Assembly: GCA_025331435.1 (NCBI GenBank)
Contig: JAIWNI010000003.1
Span: 124,001 to 188,000 of the forward strand
From: Choanephora cucurbitarum
Lineage: Eukaryota > Mucoromycota > Mucoromycetes > Mucorales > Choanephoraceae
Direction: 5' to 3'
DNA: 64,000 bases
Below are positions 47,910-59,569 of the stretch, piece after piece. A program made the position numbers and the translations under genes. Under the pieces are notes generated by a model. The model did no database searches and was not told the origin of the DNA. It was given only the letters and a program-made list of their open reading frames with translations. How positions within the stretch are numbered: the stretch's first letter is position 1; the number at the start of each line of letters is the position of its first letter.

Positions 47910-48382
47910 TTACAATTCATCAAATTGACGTGTTAATTCATCTAATTCTGCTTGTGTTGTCTTTGCCAATTCCTTTAGTTGTTCATGCTTTTCTTCAACA
48001 TCAACCAATTCCTGCTCTAGTCTGGCCACCTTCTTTTCTTCTTCCTCAGCCTTTAAATCAGCTTCATGAAACCTATATGGGTTTGGTTAGCCCCTGATTC
48101 TCTCTAGCAGCATATTAAACTTACTTTTCATTGTTTGCCTTGATTTCAGATTCTACTTTCTCTAGCTTATCCTCCAAACCCTTCATACGGACTTTAACAG
48201 ATATAAGCTCATGTTCTTTGTTTGTATTTTCTTGTTCAAGTTGTTTAATGCGAGTTTCATATTCATCACCACGGGCAGTAGCTTCTTCAGCTTCAGAGCG
48301 GAGAGTAGTGATTTTCTTAAAAAGAAAGTTAGCCTTTGATACTTACATTGACTTTACTACTTACTTCCTTGAGTTTTTCCAT
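47910..48382 (-). CDS. TPM1: Short tropomyosin
   Basis: Three exons (48382-48365, 48315-48125, 48072-47910; 372 nt, 123 residues). Tropomyosin is a parallel coiled-coil dimer that polymerises along actin cables. The N-terminus MEKLKEKITTLRSEAEEATAR closely matches the fungal form. The C-terminal half (ADLKAEEEEKKVARLEQEL... ELDELTRQFDEL) matches the fungal end, including the terminal Leu. The protein is helical throughout with heptad hydrophobics. Fission-yeast Cdc8 and budding-yeast Tpm2 are 161 residues and Tpm1 is 199; this one is 38 residues shorter than 161. Both introns are short (49 and 52 nt) and contain no further exon, so the shortness is real in this model. It is convergent with RXT3. 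Confidence 0.88.
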
Positions 48383-48600
48383 TTAAATGATAGAAGTGGT
48401 ATATGTGTGTGTATAAAGAAAAGAAAAAAAAAGAAAAAAAGAAAAAAAAACAAGGCTTATTTATGTGATTACGGAATATGAAAACGCCCTTTTTCTTATA
48501 AGTTGTAGTACAGAATTGGAGTCAGAAATAAAATAGAAAGAAGCCTCATTCTTTTTCCTTAAAGATAACAACACACGATATTTATATTAAAAATAGAATT

Positions 48601-50380
48601 TTAATGATTTTGCTGTGCTTGTACAGCTGCATTCATGACAGCTTTTTGAGGAATAGAAGGAGAAGCAGGTCGACTTGATCTCTTTCGCTTTTCTTTCTCA
48701 GCTACCACACCAGGAGGTTCAGGTGTGACAACAACAAGGTTATCGCGACCTGTGGAAGGAGGAATGGTAAGCACATGGTGAACATGACGTTTGCCTGGTT
48801 CATGTACTTGGCAGACATCAATCTGCTGTATCCAACTGTCTGCCAGGATAGTCTCCAGGTTAGATCTGCGGTTGGGATCAATATCCAGGATGCCAGCCAT
48901 CACCGGTCTTGCTTCACGTGGTAATAGTTTGAGAAGTCTAAACTGCTGTTGGTTGTGATTGGTGGCATATGCTCGGAAAGAGGGATCTGTGAGGCGAGGT
49001 ATTCTCCAAGGGAATCTCCGGATTGTCATACAGAGAAAGACAATACCACAAGACCAAATGTCAGATAGACGAGGATCATAGGTAGGTTGTGTGTATTGTT
49101 CAGGTGCAATATAAGGATCTGAACCATAAACACCTATATATAGATATTATCAATAACGATTCTTACTTGCTACTTTTCTTACCTTTTGTCAATGTGACTG
49201 TATCTTCAAAGGGGTATCGATAGACAGTAGAACAACCAAAGTCAATGATCTTGAGGATACCAAGGTGATCCAAGACAAGATTATCCAGTTTGATATCACG
49301 ATGTGCAATTCCCATTGACTGCAGATATTCAATGCCATACAGCAATTGACGCCAACAACAGGCGATTTCTTCTCGAGACATCATGCCACTCATGACAACA
49401 TTAAATAGGTCGTTGGGTGCATATTCCATGATTTCATAGAATGTATCATCTTCCTGAATGATATCGAGTGTCTCAATAATGTTAGGGTGATGTAGTGTTG
49501 AGCCAATACAGAATTCAGCTGTCACTTTCTTGATATAGTCTTTTTCACTTTCATGAGGTAACCTTTTTCGAAACTGTTTAACCGCAAATGTCTTTTGGTC
49601 TGCTGAACGTCTTATCAATCGAACTGAGCCTCCAGCCCCCTTACCAATGTATTTACCTAACCAATAAGTATCAGTTAAAAAAGTCTTATCGATAAATATA
49701 GATATTTTACCCCAAGTGCCATAACGCCCACCAATATCCTGTCGAAATTGATTGGCAAAGGTATCTGGTCTTTCCTCTTGAGAATGATTGGATGGTGTAG
49801 GTGATGAAGGTGACACAGAGCCTGCTGTTTGTTGAGTATTGACAAAGAATCGCCTTAAATCAGACCAGGCAAGAAATAGATCCTTTCGATCTTGAGGTGC
49901 CATGGGTGAGGGTGGGGATGTGTTGATGGTGAGTGAAGAAGATGGTATGAGTGGAGGGTTACGATGAAAATGAGTTTGATGGTATGTCTCGTTGTATTCT
50001 GGCTTCTTAAAGATAAATTGAGAAGGTGTTGAACAACTACTGGCAGGTCGATGGGATAAGACAGGTCGATTCTGTTGAGAGAGAATAGGGACTGCTGTGG
50101 CATTGGCATCTGTACAGAAAGTGGGTTCTGCAGATGACGTAGAGAGGGTGGGTGAAGGGGGCTTTGAGGATTGAAAGAGTTGTGATCGAGGTCGATTCTT
50201 TGTGGTGTTCTTGAGTAGTTTACTGAGTTCTGATAGATCCACTGCAGAAGGATCCCAGGATCGACGTTGTGGTTTACTGGTAGCCACCGTAGGCGTCACT
50301 ACAGCTGGAGATAATGAAGGGCTGGATGGAACCGATCTCTCTGGCGTCACAACATCATATCGCTGATTAACAAGGTGCAT
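48601..50380 (-). CDS. Serine/threonine protein kinase, Sat4/Hal4-Npr1 group
   Basis: Three exons (50380-49711, 49656-49183, 49133-48601; 1677 nt, 558 residues). The kinase domain covers the middle: glycine loop [11 protein letters not shown], lysine FAVKQF, catalytic [13 protein letters not shown] and IAPEQY, with [13 protein letters not shown] and RFPWRIP as in the fungal Hal4/Hal5/Npr1 group, which regulates plasma-membrane transporters (potassium and nutrient uptake). The N-terminal 220 residues are Ser/Pro-rich and probably regulatory. The tail carries Lys/Arg and Ser-Pro segments. The 54-nt intron between exons 1 and 2 is a multiple of three without stops. Retention would insert 18 residues just before the glycine loop. 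Confidence 0.9.
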
Positions 50381-51346
50381 CGTACTTTGATTGTTATGAA
50401 AAAAGAAGAAGAAAAAAGAGAGAGAGAAAAAAAGAGAGAGAGTGGAATTTCTTTATTATTATTTTATTTTGATGTAAAACCACTCGGGACCATATAAAAA
50501 AAAAAGATCGGGGTTTCAATGGGCCAATTTAGAATACACTACAAAAAAGGGGTAGGCCAAAACAACCCCCTTCTTATATATAGAGTGGCAATGGAATTCT
50601 ATTTCTGTCTTTCCTTTTTTATAGGCAAATCTTATAAGAGAGATGATTCGAATGCTTTTCTTATTGTCCAGTGCACTTTTAGAGTCCGTTGATGTGAACT
50701 ATCAGGTAAGCAGAATGATTCTCCTATCCCACCATTTCAGACTCAGGCAGAGGTAAGAGCTTAGATGACCATTGTTACACGTTTAGTTGATGATAGAAAG
50801 AGATCCTTCATTGACATAGTATCTACACACTCTATCTCAATACACTCTAGATGATATTCAACAGGTCTCTTTAACCATCACTGTACAGATCCATCTCAGA
50901 TTCGCCCCTTCTATCTATACAATAGAGACTGATAAGATAATAAGGTTACACGCATAGAATAGATCAAATTTATTTCCAGAAAAAAAAAACTTCAGTGGTA
51001 CCAATTCATCCATGTCGCACGCTAAGAAACATAAAGTAAATTTCAGAGAAGGTAGCTAATAATGATTCTGTTGTTAGTGTATGTAACAAACTGAGGATTA
51101 CTAGATTTAATAAGAGAGAGATTGATTGCCTAAGTAGTCATGATAGAAGGAGTAGGCTTGATTAGAAAGGAGACTATGTAATTTAGAGCTGAAGAGGGAG
51201 AATGATTCTTCATTTAAGCGAATAACTTCTATAAAGTGTTCATTTTTTTTAATTCTGTGACGGGCTTTTTATGGCTTTCGTTCAACCCTTGTCCTGCTTC
51301 ATTTTTTTCTCTTTTTATTTTTTTTTCTTAAAAAGAAACTTCCACT
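50381..51346. other. Divergent intergenic region with a possible tiny gene
   Basis: About 1 kb between the kinase (minus) and Tim10 (plus). Around 50643-50950 an ATG opens a hydrophobic peptide (MIRMLFLLSSALLESVDV) ending exactly at a good donor (CAG|GTAAGC). A second GT and several AG sites allow continuation in frame. The intron sizes needed (35 nt) are below the local norm, so I do not call a gene; see findings. Confidence 0.4.
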
Positions 51347-51671
51347 ATGTCCTTCTTTGGTGCTCCTGGCCTTCAACAACAACAACAAGGTGCTATTAAT
51401 CCTCAAAATATTGCTTTGGCAGAACAAGAATTAGAGCTTTTTACAGATTTGTTTAATAGGTAATTCAAAAAGAGTTTTTCCCCCTTTTTTTTTAATTTTA
51501 TTATTTGATAGAATTACAGATTCATGCCATCAAAAGTGTATTTCAACTGATTATAGTCAGGCTGATTTAACTCAAGGAGAAGCTGTCTGTATTGATCGTT
51601 GTGTTGCCAAATACCTGGAGACCAACACTAAGGTTTCTTCTAAAATGCAACAAGTGGGCAACCAACAATAA
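51347..51671 (+). CDS. TIM10: Mitochondrial intermembrane-space chaperone Tim10
   Basis: Two exons, 51347-51459 and 51512-51671 (273 nt, 90 residues). Small Tim proteins form hexameric chaperones that escort hydrophobic precursors across the intermembrane space. The twin C-x3-C motifs are visible as CHQKC and CIDRC, separated by 15 or so residues, with the family context ELELFTDLFNRITDSCHQKC and GEAVCIDRCVAKYLET. The length fits Tim10, and the conserved Tyr-Leu and Lys-Met pattern after the second motif supports Tim10 over Tim9. Import relies on the cysteine motifs, so no presequence is expected. Confidence 0.92.
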
Positions 51672-52048
51672 TAGACTTTATTTCAACCAGGATTCCCTTT
51701 TTCTCTTTTACTTTGACAACTTGATTTCCTTTTTATGTATGCTGAGTTTTGATTATCATTTGCATAATTTTCGATTCTAAATAAACCACACACGCGTCTA
51801 ATCAGTGAATGTGTCTTTGAAAGGAACAGGATAATCGTTCTTCCGTTACCTACTTCCTTTCTTTGTTCTCTCTCTCTCTTTACCTGTTGTTGTCTATGGT
51901 TTTAAAACCCAATTTCCCGAAAAAAAAAAAAGGCCATAAGCAACAACGTGTTGGATGCGTAATGATGATTGGTTCGTCACTCTTTTTTTTTTGAACTGTC
52001 TATTTTTATTTTATTTTTTTCTTTTTTTCTTTTTACTGTCAAAATTAA
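51672..52048. other. Short intergenic spacer
   Basis: This holds the 3' flank of TIM10 and the promoter of the Vip1 gene. It contains T-rich tracts immediately upstream of ATG 52049. No gene is seen. Confidence 0.5.
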
Positions 52049-55000
52049 ATGCCTTCACAGTTACAATTACCACCATTAACACGATATGCTTCTGTTGGAA
52101 AAGCACAACGTAAGCCATTTTGATGTCAAGCAATAGATGACATGCTCATGTTCTTTACAGATGTCATTGGTGTATGTGCCATGGACAAAAAAGCCAGATC
52201 AAAACCGATGCGTTCTATTCTCGATCGCATGTTGGCTTACGGAGATTTTGAAGTCGTGATCTTTGGTGACAAGACAATTATAGATGAAGGTAAATAAAAA
52301 AAAAAGAAACATTGTCTACTTGACTCTGATACATTGATAGAGGTGGAGAATTGGCCTGGTTGTGATTTCCTACTTTGCTTTTTTTCAGCTGGATTCCCAT
52401 TAGAAAAGGCAGTGAAATACGTTCAACTGAGAAAACCATTTGTGGTCAACGATGTCTGTATGCAATCCTTGTTATGGGATCGACGTATTGTGCTTGCCAT
52501 TTTAGATGCAGTGGAAGTACCTACACCCCCACGTCGCGTGGTCTCACGTGATGGAGGTGCACGCGTCGATCCAGAGGCTGCCAAAGCATTTCATGCCATG
52601 ACAGGCATGGACATTGATTTGGTGATTGACAAATATGCCCGGAACACGGATCAGGTCGAACTTTCATCCGAGGGTGTGACAGTAGATGGATCGTTTCTGC
52701 CAAAGACCTTCCTGGAAAAACCAGTCGATAGTGAAGATCATAACATCAATATCTATTATGACAAAGAACGCGGTGGAGGAGGTAGACGTCTGTTTCGTAA
52801 GGTCGGTAACAAGTCAAGTGAATATGATCCTCAGTTGGATATACCTGCCTCAGAAGGATCTTGGATCTATGAGAGTATGATGATGACTGAAAACAGTGAG
52901 GATGTCAAGATCTATACAGTAGGACCTACTTTTGCTCATGCAGAGACTCGAAAGTAAGTGTCGCTCCATCTCAATACGTCTTACTGATGGTCTGTTAGAT
53001 CGCCTACGGTAGATGGACTGGTGAAACGTAACACAGAAGGTAAAGAGATACGTTATGTCACTGAGCTGACAGAGGAAGAAAGGACGATTGCAGCCAAGGT
53101 CAGTAAGGCCTTTGGCCAGATGATCTGTGGTCTCGATCTCTTGCGTGTCAAGGGAAAATCCTATGTGATCGATGTCAACGGCTGGAGTTTTGTGAAGGGA
53201 AATGAACACTACTACGATCAATGTGCTCGTCTGTTGAGTGAATCGTTCTTGAGATCGGTCCAGCGTCGTCCCTCAACTACCCTGCACGATATTCCTCGAG
53301 AGATCTTGCCGGAGAATGCATGGCGTCTGAAGGGGTTGGCTGCCGTCTTTCGTCATGGTGATCGTACACCCAAGAACAAGCACAAGATCTCGTTGGTGGC
53401 ACAGCCATTTGTGGATCTGTTGGAAGGCAATACACAGGAAGTGGTCTTTCGCCAGAAGCATCAGTTGCAGCGTGTGATTGATGCTATCGATCAGTGTTTA
53501 GAGCAAAAGTTGGAACAGGAAAGTAAGATGTTGGCTCTCAAGGAGATCTTGGAGAGAAAGAGTGAGTTGCCTGGCACCAAAGTACAGATGAAGCCTATTT
53601 TCGACAAGAGTTCAAACCTGTTGAGAAAACTACAGGTCAATGTGAAATGGGGTGGTGAGGTAAAAAAATGGGAGATCAAGATTGAATTGTGTCAGTCATT
53701 TATTTTCTATGCTTAGTTTACACATGCAGGTCTTCATCAATCAAGAGATTTGGGTGATAATTTGAGAAAGGATATCCGTATCTTGAATAAACATATCATG
53801 GACGATATCAAGATTTCAAGTAGTTCAGAAAGAAGAGTGCGTGCCACAGGTAAATTTCCAGTTGTTTCATCTTTCGATTTCTTAACCTTTTTATATAGCG
53901 GACGTCTTTACACGTTATTTCTTGGGCCGCCCTGAATCCATTGAGGGTGTGATTACAGAAAGCAAATATCTTTTGGATGATAGCAATGCAGCCAAGGAAC
54001 AGATGGACAATGTCAAGAAACAACTTAAACTCTTACTTCGTCCAGGCTACGAAGTCTCTTCCACCCTCTTGGCTCAAGCAGGCTGGCCAGCCAACATGCC
54101 TCAGCCCCATGCCGTCCTTCAAGAGGTCTCGGCCATCATGCGTCGATTGCGCAAGGTGATGCGTCACAACTGGCAACTGAACTCACAAGACGGTAAGGAA
54201 ATCGACCAGATCCAACGACGTTGGTGTTGCTTCGAATCCCCTAATCTCTTCAAGGAACGCTGGGAGAAACTGTTTGATCATTTCTGCGTGACGGAAGTGA
54301 ACGAAAGCAGTGATTCGTCTGACACAAGCATCAATTGTCCTGATCCCTCTGGTATCCCTGTCCTGTACGATTCACTCAAGTACGATGCCCTTCATAATCG
54401 ACAGTTCCTGGAGGCCATCTTCTCCTCTGGCGATCTCTCACAAGAGACCAGTCATACCAGACAGAGCAGCCATGGTTCTACAGACAGCCATTTCAACCAT
54501 GAGCATCGTGTTCGACCTGATTTCAATGCCGATCTGCGCAGTCTCTATGCCTATGTTCGATTGTTGTTTAATTTTGTGGCTCCTCAAGAGTATGGTATCA
54601 GTGAAAAGGAAAAGAAGGACATTGGTATGTTGATCGGTCTGCCTTTGTTCAAGAGTATCTTGAGGGATTTGGATGACTTTAAGCATTCTGAAAAGGCAAA
54701 GACTCGGTTGTATTTCACAAAAGGTAAAGGCATGATTTGACAAGTAAAACAGATAGACTCATCTGCTGTATATAGAATCTCATGTGCATGCCCTATTGAA
54801 CCTTGTGTATCAATCAGGCATACCTACAAAAGTACCTCGTAATGCTCTACCTGAACTTGACTTCCTTACTCAAATTACCTTTGAGCTTTATGAACGTAAT
54901 CGAAACAATGGATCGGATAAGGAATATTCATTGCGTATTGCCTTTAGTCCAGGTGCTCATTATGATTCTGTCTTGGATCTTCATATGGATGCAGAACATT

Positions 55001-55218
55001 GTCTTAAAGTAGCACCTCGAAAGTAAGTTGCCATGACAACACTACAATAGATGACTCATCCCTTTCTTTTTTTTTCTAGAAACCTAATTCCTCATCTTTC
55101 ATTGGATGAAGTCATGGCTTTCTGTCAAGCATCTTATCTGAATATTCCTGAATTAGCTGCTATTGAACAACAAATTGATGAGCGTAAGTTGTATTATGCT
55201 CAAGAAGATAATCAATAG
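52049..55218 (+). CDS. VIP1: Inositol hexakisphosphate and diphosphoinositol-pentakisphosphate kinase, Vip1/PPIP5K
   Basis: Eight exons, 52049-52109, 52161-52289, 52341-52953, 52999-53659, 53717-53849, 53899-54723, 54776-55022 and 55080-55218 (2808 nt, 935 residues). It makes inositol pyrophosphates (1-IP7 and IP8) with its N-terminal ATP-grasp kinase and degrades them with a C-terminal histidine-phosphatase-like domain. Kinase signatures are [34 protein letters not shown] and [16 protein letters not shown]. The phosphatase half carries [10 protein letters not shown] (residues about 384-393) and KWGGEFTHAG. In this motif the histidine and both arginines of RHGxRxP are intact, so phosphatase activity may be real. 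The C-terminal phosphatase end ([16 protein letters not shown]) is complete. Budding-yeast Vip1 is over 1100 residues; this one lacks a long disordered tail. Confidence 0.94.
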
Positions 55219-55405
55219 TTGTTCTCTCTCTCCCCTTCTAATGTGTGTGTGTATAATTCTGCTGTTGTATATAGTAAATAAAGCATAGAAAGTTTTTTTC
55301 TCTCTCTTTTGTGTGTGTATATACGTTTATTTTTATCAAATAAACATAAATTCTTTCCACCAAATAATGAGAAAAGATAATCCCGGCTTTGTAAATAAAA
55401 ACAGT

Positions 55406-56069
55406 TTATCGGTTGGCTATGAAAAGACAGCGTTAAAAACAAAGTCAACAGAAAAACAATAAACTTACACTTGGCAACACGTTCAAGTTCATCCTTCTTC
55501 TTGATGGCGTAGGAGTTGGCAGAACCCTTGGCAGCGTTGATCAATTCATCAGCGAGACATTCAGCAACAGTCTTGACGTTACGGAAAGCGGATTCTCTGG
55601 TACCAACAGTCAACAAAGAGATAGCTTGGTTGACACGACGGAGAGGAGAGACATCGACGGCTTGACGACGGACGGTACCTTGAGAACCGATACGGGTGGA
55701 GTCTTCACGAGGACCACAGTTGATGATGGCATCAACCAAGATTTGAAGAGGGTTGGCATCAGTCAACAAGTTGATGATCTCAAAGGCGTGTTGAACGATA
55801 CGGGCAGCCATGAGCTTCTTACCGTTGTTACGGCCAGTCATCATCAAGGCGTTGGTCAAACGTTCGACAATAGGACATTGAGCCTTACGGAAACGCTTGA
55901 CAGCGAAACGACCGGCAGTGTGGGGCAAGTAGACTTGTTGACGGATTTGAATGTAATCTTGGAGAGAGATGTCCTTGACTTCAACATCTTCGTAAGACCA
56001 CTTGTTGAACAATCTACGGGTACCATCAGCAGTGGCGCTGACATCAGCGGGCAAACCTAAAGCGGGCAT
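55406..56069 (-). CDS. RPS5: 40S ribosomal protein uS7 (RPS5)
   Basis: Two exons, 56069-55469 and 55416-55406 (612 nt, 203 residues). The second coding exon is only 11 nt and encodes the end of the universal KSNR C-terminus after a phase-1 splice. Family motifs are [113 protein letters not shown] and [12 protein letters not shown]. Codon use is biased and GC-richer than the neighbours, as expected for a highly expressed ribosomal gene. It is convergent with VIP1; the stop codons are about 190 bp apart. A 144-codon frame on the opposite strand is a shadow of this bias. Confidence 0.97.
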
Positions 56070-57105
56070 GATCCTTTGTATAGAGTGTTAATCCATCCAT
56101 CCATCTGCCATGTTGTTAGATAGAATACCTTTGTCGTTTATAAGAAAGAAGGTTTTCATAGGTATCTTACTTTTGTGTATATTATATTTTTGTATAGTCT
56201 ATGTTTGTTAAAAAAAAAATAGGGCTTCATTTTTTGTCGGACAGTTGTCGAAATAGACCGGACTATTTTCATGCAACAATTGCTTTCTTTTTTACACTTT
56301 TATTCGGACCATTTTTTTTTTTTGTAAGTAAATCCACCTTGTATGATTTACTGGTTGTATAAGGTATACTCTTTATATAAGAGGAATGGAAGCATAGTAC
56401 AGAATGAATTTTAGGTACACTAAATAAGGAGAAGACATTCCTTTTGTGCTATCAAGTGAACCAACTTCCACTATTCAATATCAATACACTGTTTCGTTGT
56501 GATGGCATCATCATGCTTGTAGGCTATTTATATCATTGTCTATTTATCAACTACGTGAAATCACAACATAATTCTGTTCCTTTCTTGAAAGCAAGTGTTT
56601 TATGAAGCAATATCTATCTTTTTTATTTTCAAACAGAGCAATTCTTCAAGTATGAAGATAGCAAGACTTTCTTGTTTGGATCAAAAAGGCTTTAACTGGC
56701 AAAACGTTCTTTTGTTTGCTTAACATTCTCTATTGTATCAGTGATGATCTTTATTGGCATTTTTTTCATACAAACCAGCTATTCTCTCAAGCCCTTTCTT
56801 TTTAAAGATAAACAGAGGGATCAGTGAGTTTCTGGAATCAAAGAGAAGATATAGACATGCTTCAACAAGAAAAAATGCCTGTAACAAAGAAGAATAGATT
56901 ATGTTTAATAATGTAAACTTGTCTACTCAAGTCTCTTTTGAAAGAGAAAAATAGTTAAATCCTTGTGTCAAACTATCCTACTCTTATTCAAAAAGAAAGA
57001 GAACTTGGTATATATAGTTTTGGGGCTTTTTCTTTTCAAGTACTAGTAATAATAATAATAATAAGATGTAATAGATATAGATATAGGTAGATAAAGGTGT
57101 GTGGA
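56070..57105. other. Intergenic region
   Basis: About 1 kb holding the RPS5 promoter and the 3' flank of the EF-hand gene. T-rich tracts lie near 56280-56320 and a (TAA)n run at about 57047-57064. No gene is seen. Confidence 0.5.
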
Positions 57106-58339
57106 TTACATGGTAGTTAAGGCAGCATCTAGACTGACCATACTAGGGCCACGACTTAATCGTTGCTGTAACGAAGAAATAGATGAAGGTTGTGGTGAAT
57201 TAGTAGCAGAGGCCAAGAGATTGGTGGAGGGCTTTTTTCGAATAGAATGGATACTGGGTGCATCTTCAGATAGTTGGTGTTGTTGATGTTGATGACTGTA
57301 ATCCAGCAACTCTGCTTGCGATAGGCGAAAATGAGTTTGTGAACTGTTGTTCAATGACCAAGTAGATTGCTTCGAGCGTAAAGAGATGGGTCTAGAGATA
57401 GGTGAAGGATTGGTAGATAAGTTGTGCATCACCAAAAATCGTTCAAAGAAATCAGCAATCAAGGGTTCTTTGATGGTCGATAGTTTGTATTCTTCAAAGG
57501 ACTGTATAGGGGATATTAAGCTATCAAGAAACAGGCCACTTTTTTTTTTAATCACTTACCAATTTACCATCACAATCAACATCAAAGTCTTCAAACATAC
57601 AATCAATACACTTCTGAAGTTCCTCTGATTCTTTGTCCTCTTCTGACAACATTTTAGACTAACAAAAACAAAGAATTGTCAGCCTTATTGCTTTGTGCAC
57701 TACTGAATTATCCTACCAATTCGAATATCACATTTTCGATTTCTTCTTTAGAGATATAGCCATCCTTATCTACATCATACAGCTTAAAAGATACTAACAG
57801 AAACAAGGTATGAGCATATAACATAGTCTAACAAAAAGAAACAGGAGGACAACATACACTGTAATTTCTCTTCTTGAGTTCCCTTCATAAAGACACTTAG
57901 GCCATCTACAAATTTACTATAGAAGGTGTGAATAAAGAAGAAAGAGTGCGTCTTTGTTTTTATGCTACCTAAAGTCAATCGACTGCTCATCTGTTCCGCC
58001 AAACGCACAATACAATCGTTTCAAAAAGACATCATCTGTCATGGAGATGGAAGGAACATAACTCTTGACGGACTTTGTACAGTTTAGTCAGCTAACTTTC
58101 TCGCTTTCTCTTTATAAAGTGATGACAATGCTTACATCCTTAAAGACTTCTTCAGTTATATGATTCTGATCTTTTTCCTTTACATTCTGTCGGAGATCGT
58201 CGATTTCTTTAGGGGAGACTAGAGTATATCAAGAAAAGAACAAAGTAAATAAAACAGAAGGAATGCTTTGTGACTCATGAATTTTACAGTGTGTTCTTTT
58301 GGATAGTGTAGCGTTTTCTTTACTCCTTGCTTGTCCCAT
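57106..58339 (-). CDS. EF-hand calcium-binding protein, N-myristoylation signal, Ser-rich tail
   Basis: Seven exons (58339-58288, 58218-58136, 58072-57969, 57916-57858, 57793-57717, 57658-57560, 57501-57106; 870 nt, 289 residues), phases closing exactly. The N-terminus MGQARSKEN fits an N-myristoylation site (Gly2, Ser/Lys at 6-7). Two canonical EF-hand loops are seen: DVDKDGYISKEE and DVDCDGKLSFEE. The preceding segment (YVPSISMTDDVFLKRLYCAFG) has the shape of the degenerate first pair seen in calcineurin B and NCS/calaxin-like sensors. The C-terminal 120 residues are rich in Ser, Gln and His with many potential phosphosites, an unusual extension for this class. It is probably a membrane-recruited calcium sensor; the partner is unknown. 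Confidence 0.85.
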
Positions 58340-59569
58340 ATTGATATTCCTTTAAAAAATAAAGAGAAAGAGAGAATAAAAAAAAAGTCCTTGCATCATT
58401 TTTATCCATCTCGATTTTATACTCAGCAATTACGCTTTCTTAGCAGTCCCTTTACACTACCTCTGTTTCATTGAACAGTTGGAAGCATTGTGTTGTCTCT
58501 TGACTATGAGTGGCCTCTGATAAGAGTTTAAGAGAGCTGCCTTACTGAAAAGGTATCCTCAAGCACCCATTTCAAACTGAAGGGCATTTGTTTATTGACA
58601 AGAACTCAAATTTAGAAAAAAAAACGAGCGTATTACAAACCAAATCTCCGTTGTGGTAATAAGATCAACACCGCAAATTGATTTTCACTACATGGCCTTT
58701 TGGTATGTTACGCTTTGTGTATTTTGTCATACCAATTGTTACGAGAAAAAGGAGGAAGGGGGGAGGGTAGCTAAATAGATAGGCAACAAGGACAATGTCA
58801 CTGTCGATCTTTCGTTTTGATTACGTTATAGCACAATCTCGTAGGCTCAATGTAGCACACTAATCTGTATACTATCCTTCTAGTCATCAGACACACACAC
58901 ACACACACACACTATCATTGCTTGATCTATTGGACAGTTTTAGGAAGCACTTGCTGTCTCTTTGCGATCTTTGATAGATAAGCTATACATCAGATCATAG
59001 GCTGTCTCTTCGGTAACTCAACAGTCCAACTTTGTTTTTTTTGTAGGTCAGGAAAATATGTTTGAATAAAGTGTATAGATCAGCATTTTATCCGATTTTT
59101 TTCTTTCTTTCCTCTTACTTGCTTAATCAAGATGACCTGACTAAGCTAGACGTCTACTGAAGTCTGCATTGCCTTGAATTTTTTTATTGATATACTCTAT
59201 GGTGATAGAAAAGAGAAAGAAAAAGAGAGAAAATAACAGCATACAAAGGAAATTTTCCTTTTTTAAGAAAAAAGAGTGCATATATCATTAGCTTAGATTC
59301 CTAGTAAGTTTAAAAAACAATGGCTATTTTAATAACCTTCAGCCGACTTTTCTTATAAAAGTTAGCCCATAAACAGGATAAATGAAAGGCGTAGAAAGGA
59401 GAAGGAGGCAATAATATCAATGGGTAAGGGCTATTAATTTATTTGATTTTAAAGAAAAAAAGATATAAAGAAGTAACAAGATCATTCTTTGAAAGGTGTA
59501 TTAATTGTATAATGTTAAACAGTAAGTAGTAGTAATAATAGAATAATAATAATTTTTTTTTCTCTCTCT
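58340..59569. other. Intergenic region
   Basis: About 1.2 kb with no supported gene between two minus-strand genes. An (AC)11 run is at 58891-58912. Confidence 0.55.
58891..58912. repeat. (AC)11 microsatellite
   Basis: An uninterrupted run of eleven AC units in intergenic DNA, the longest dinucleotide repeat noticed in the window. Confidence 0.95.

Noticed and set aside
55626..56060. 144-codon frame on the + strand opposite RPS5
   Set aside because: It lies entirely antisense to a strongly conserved ribosomal protein; the open frame is a by-product of that gene's codon bias.
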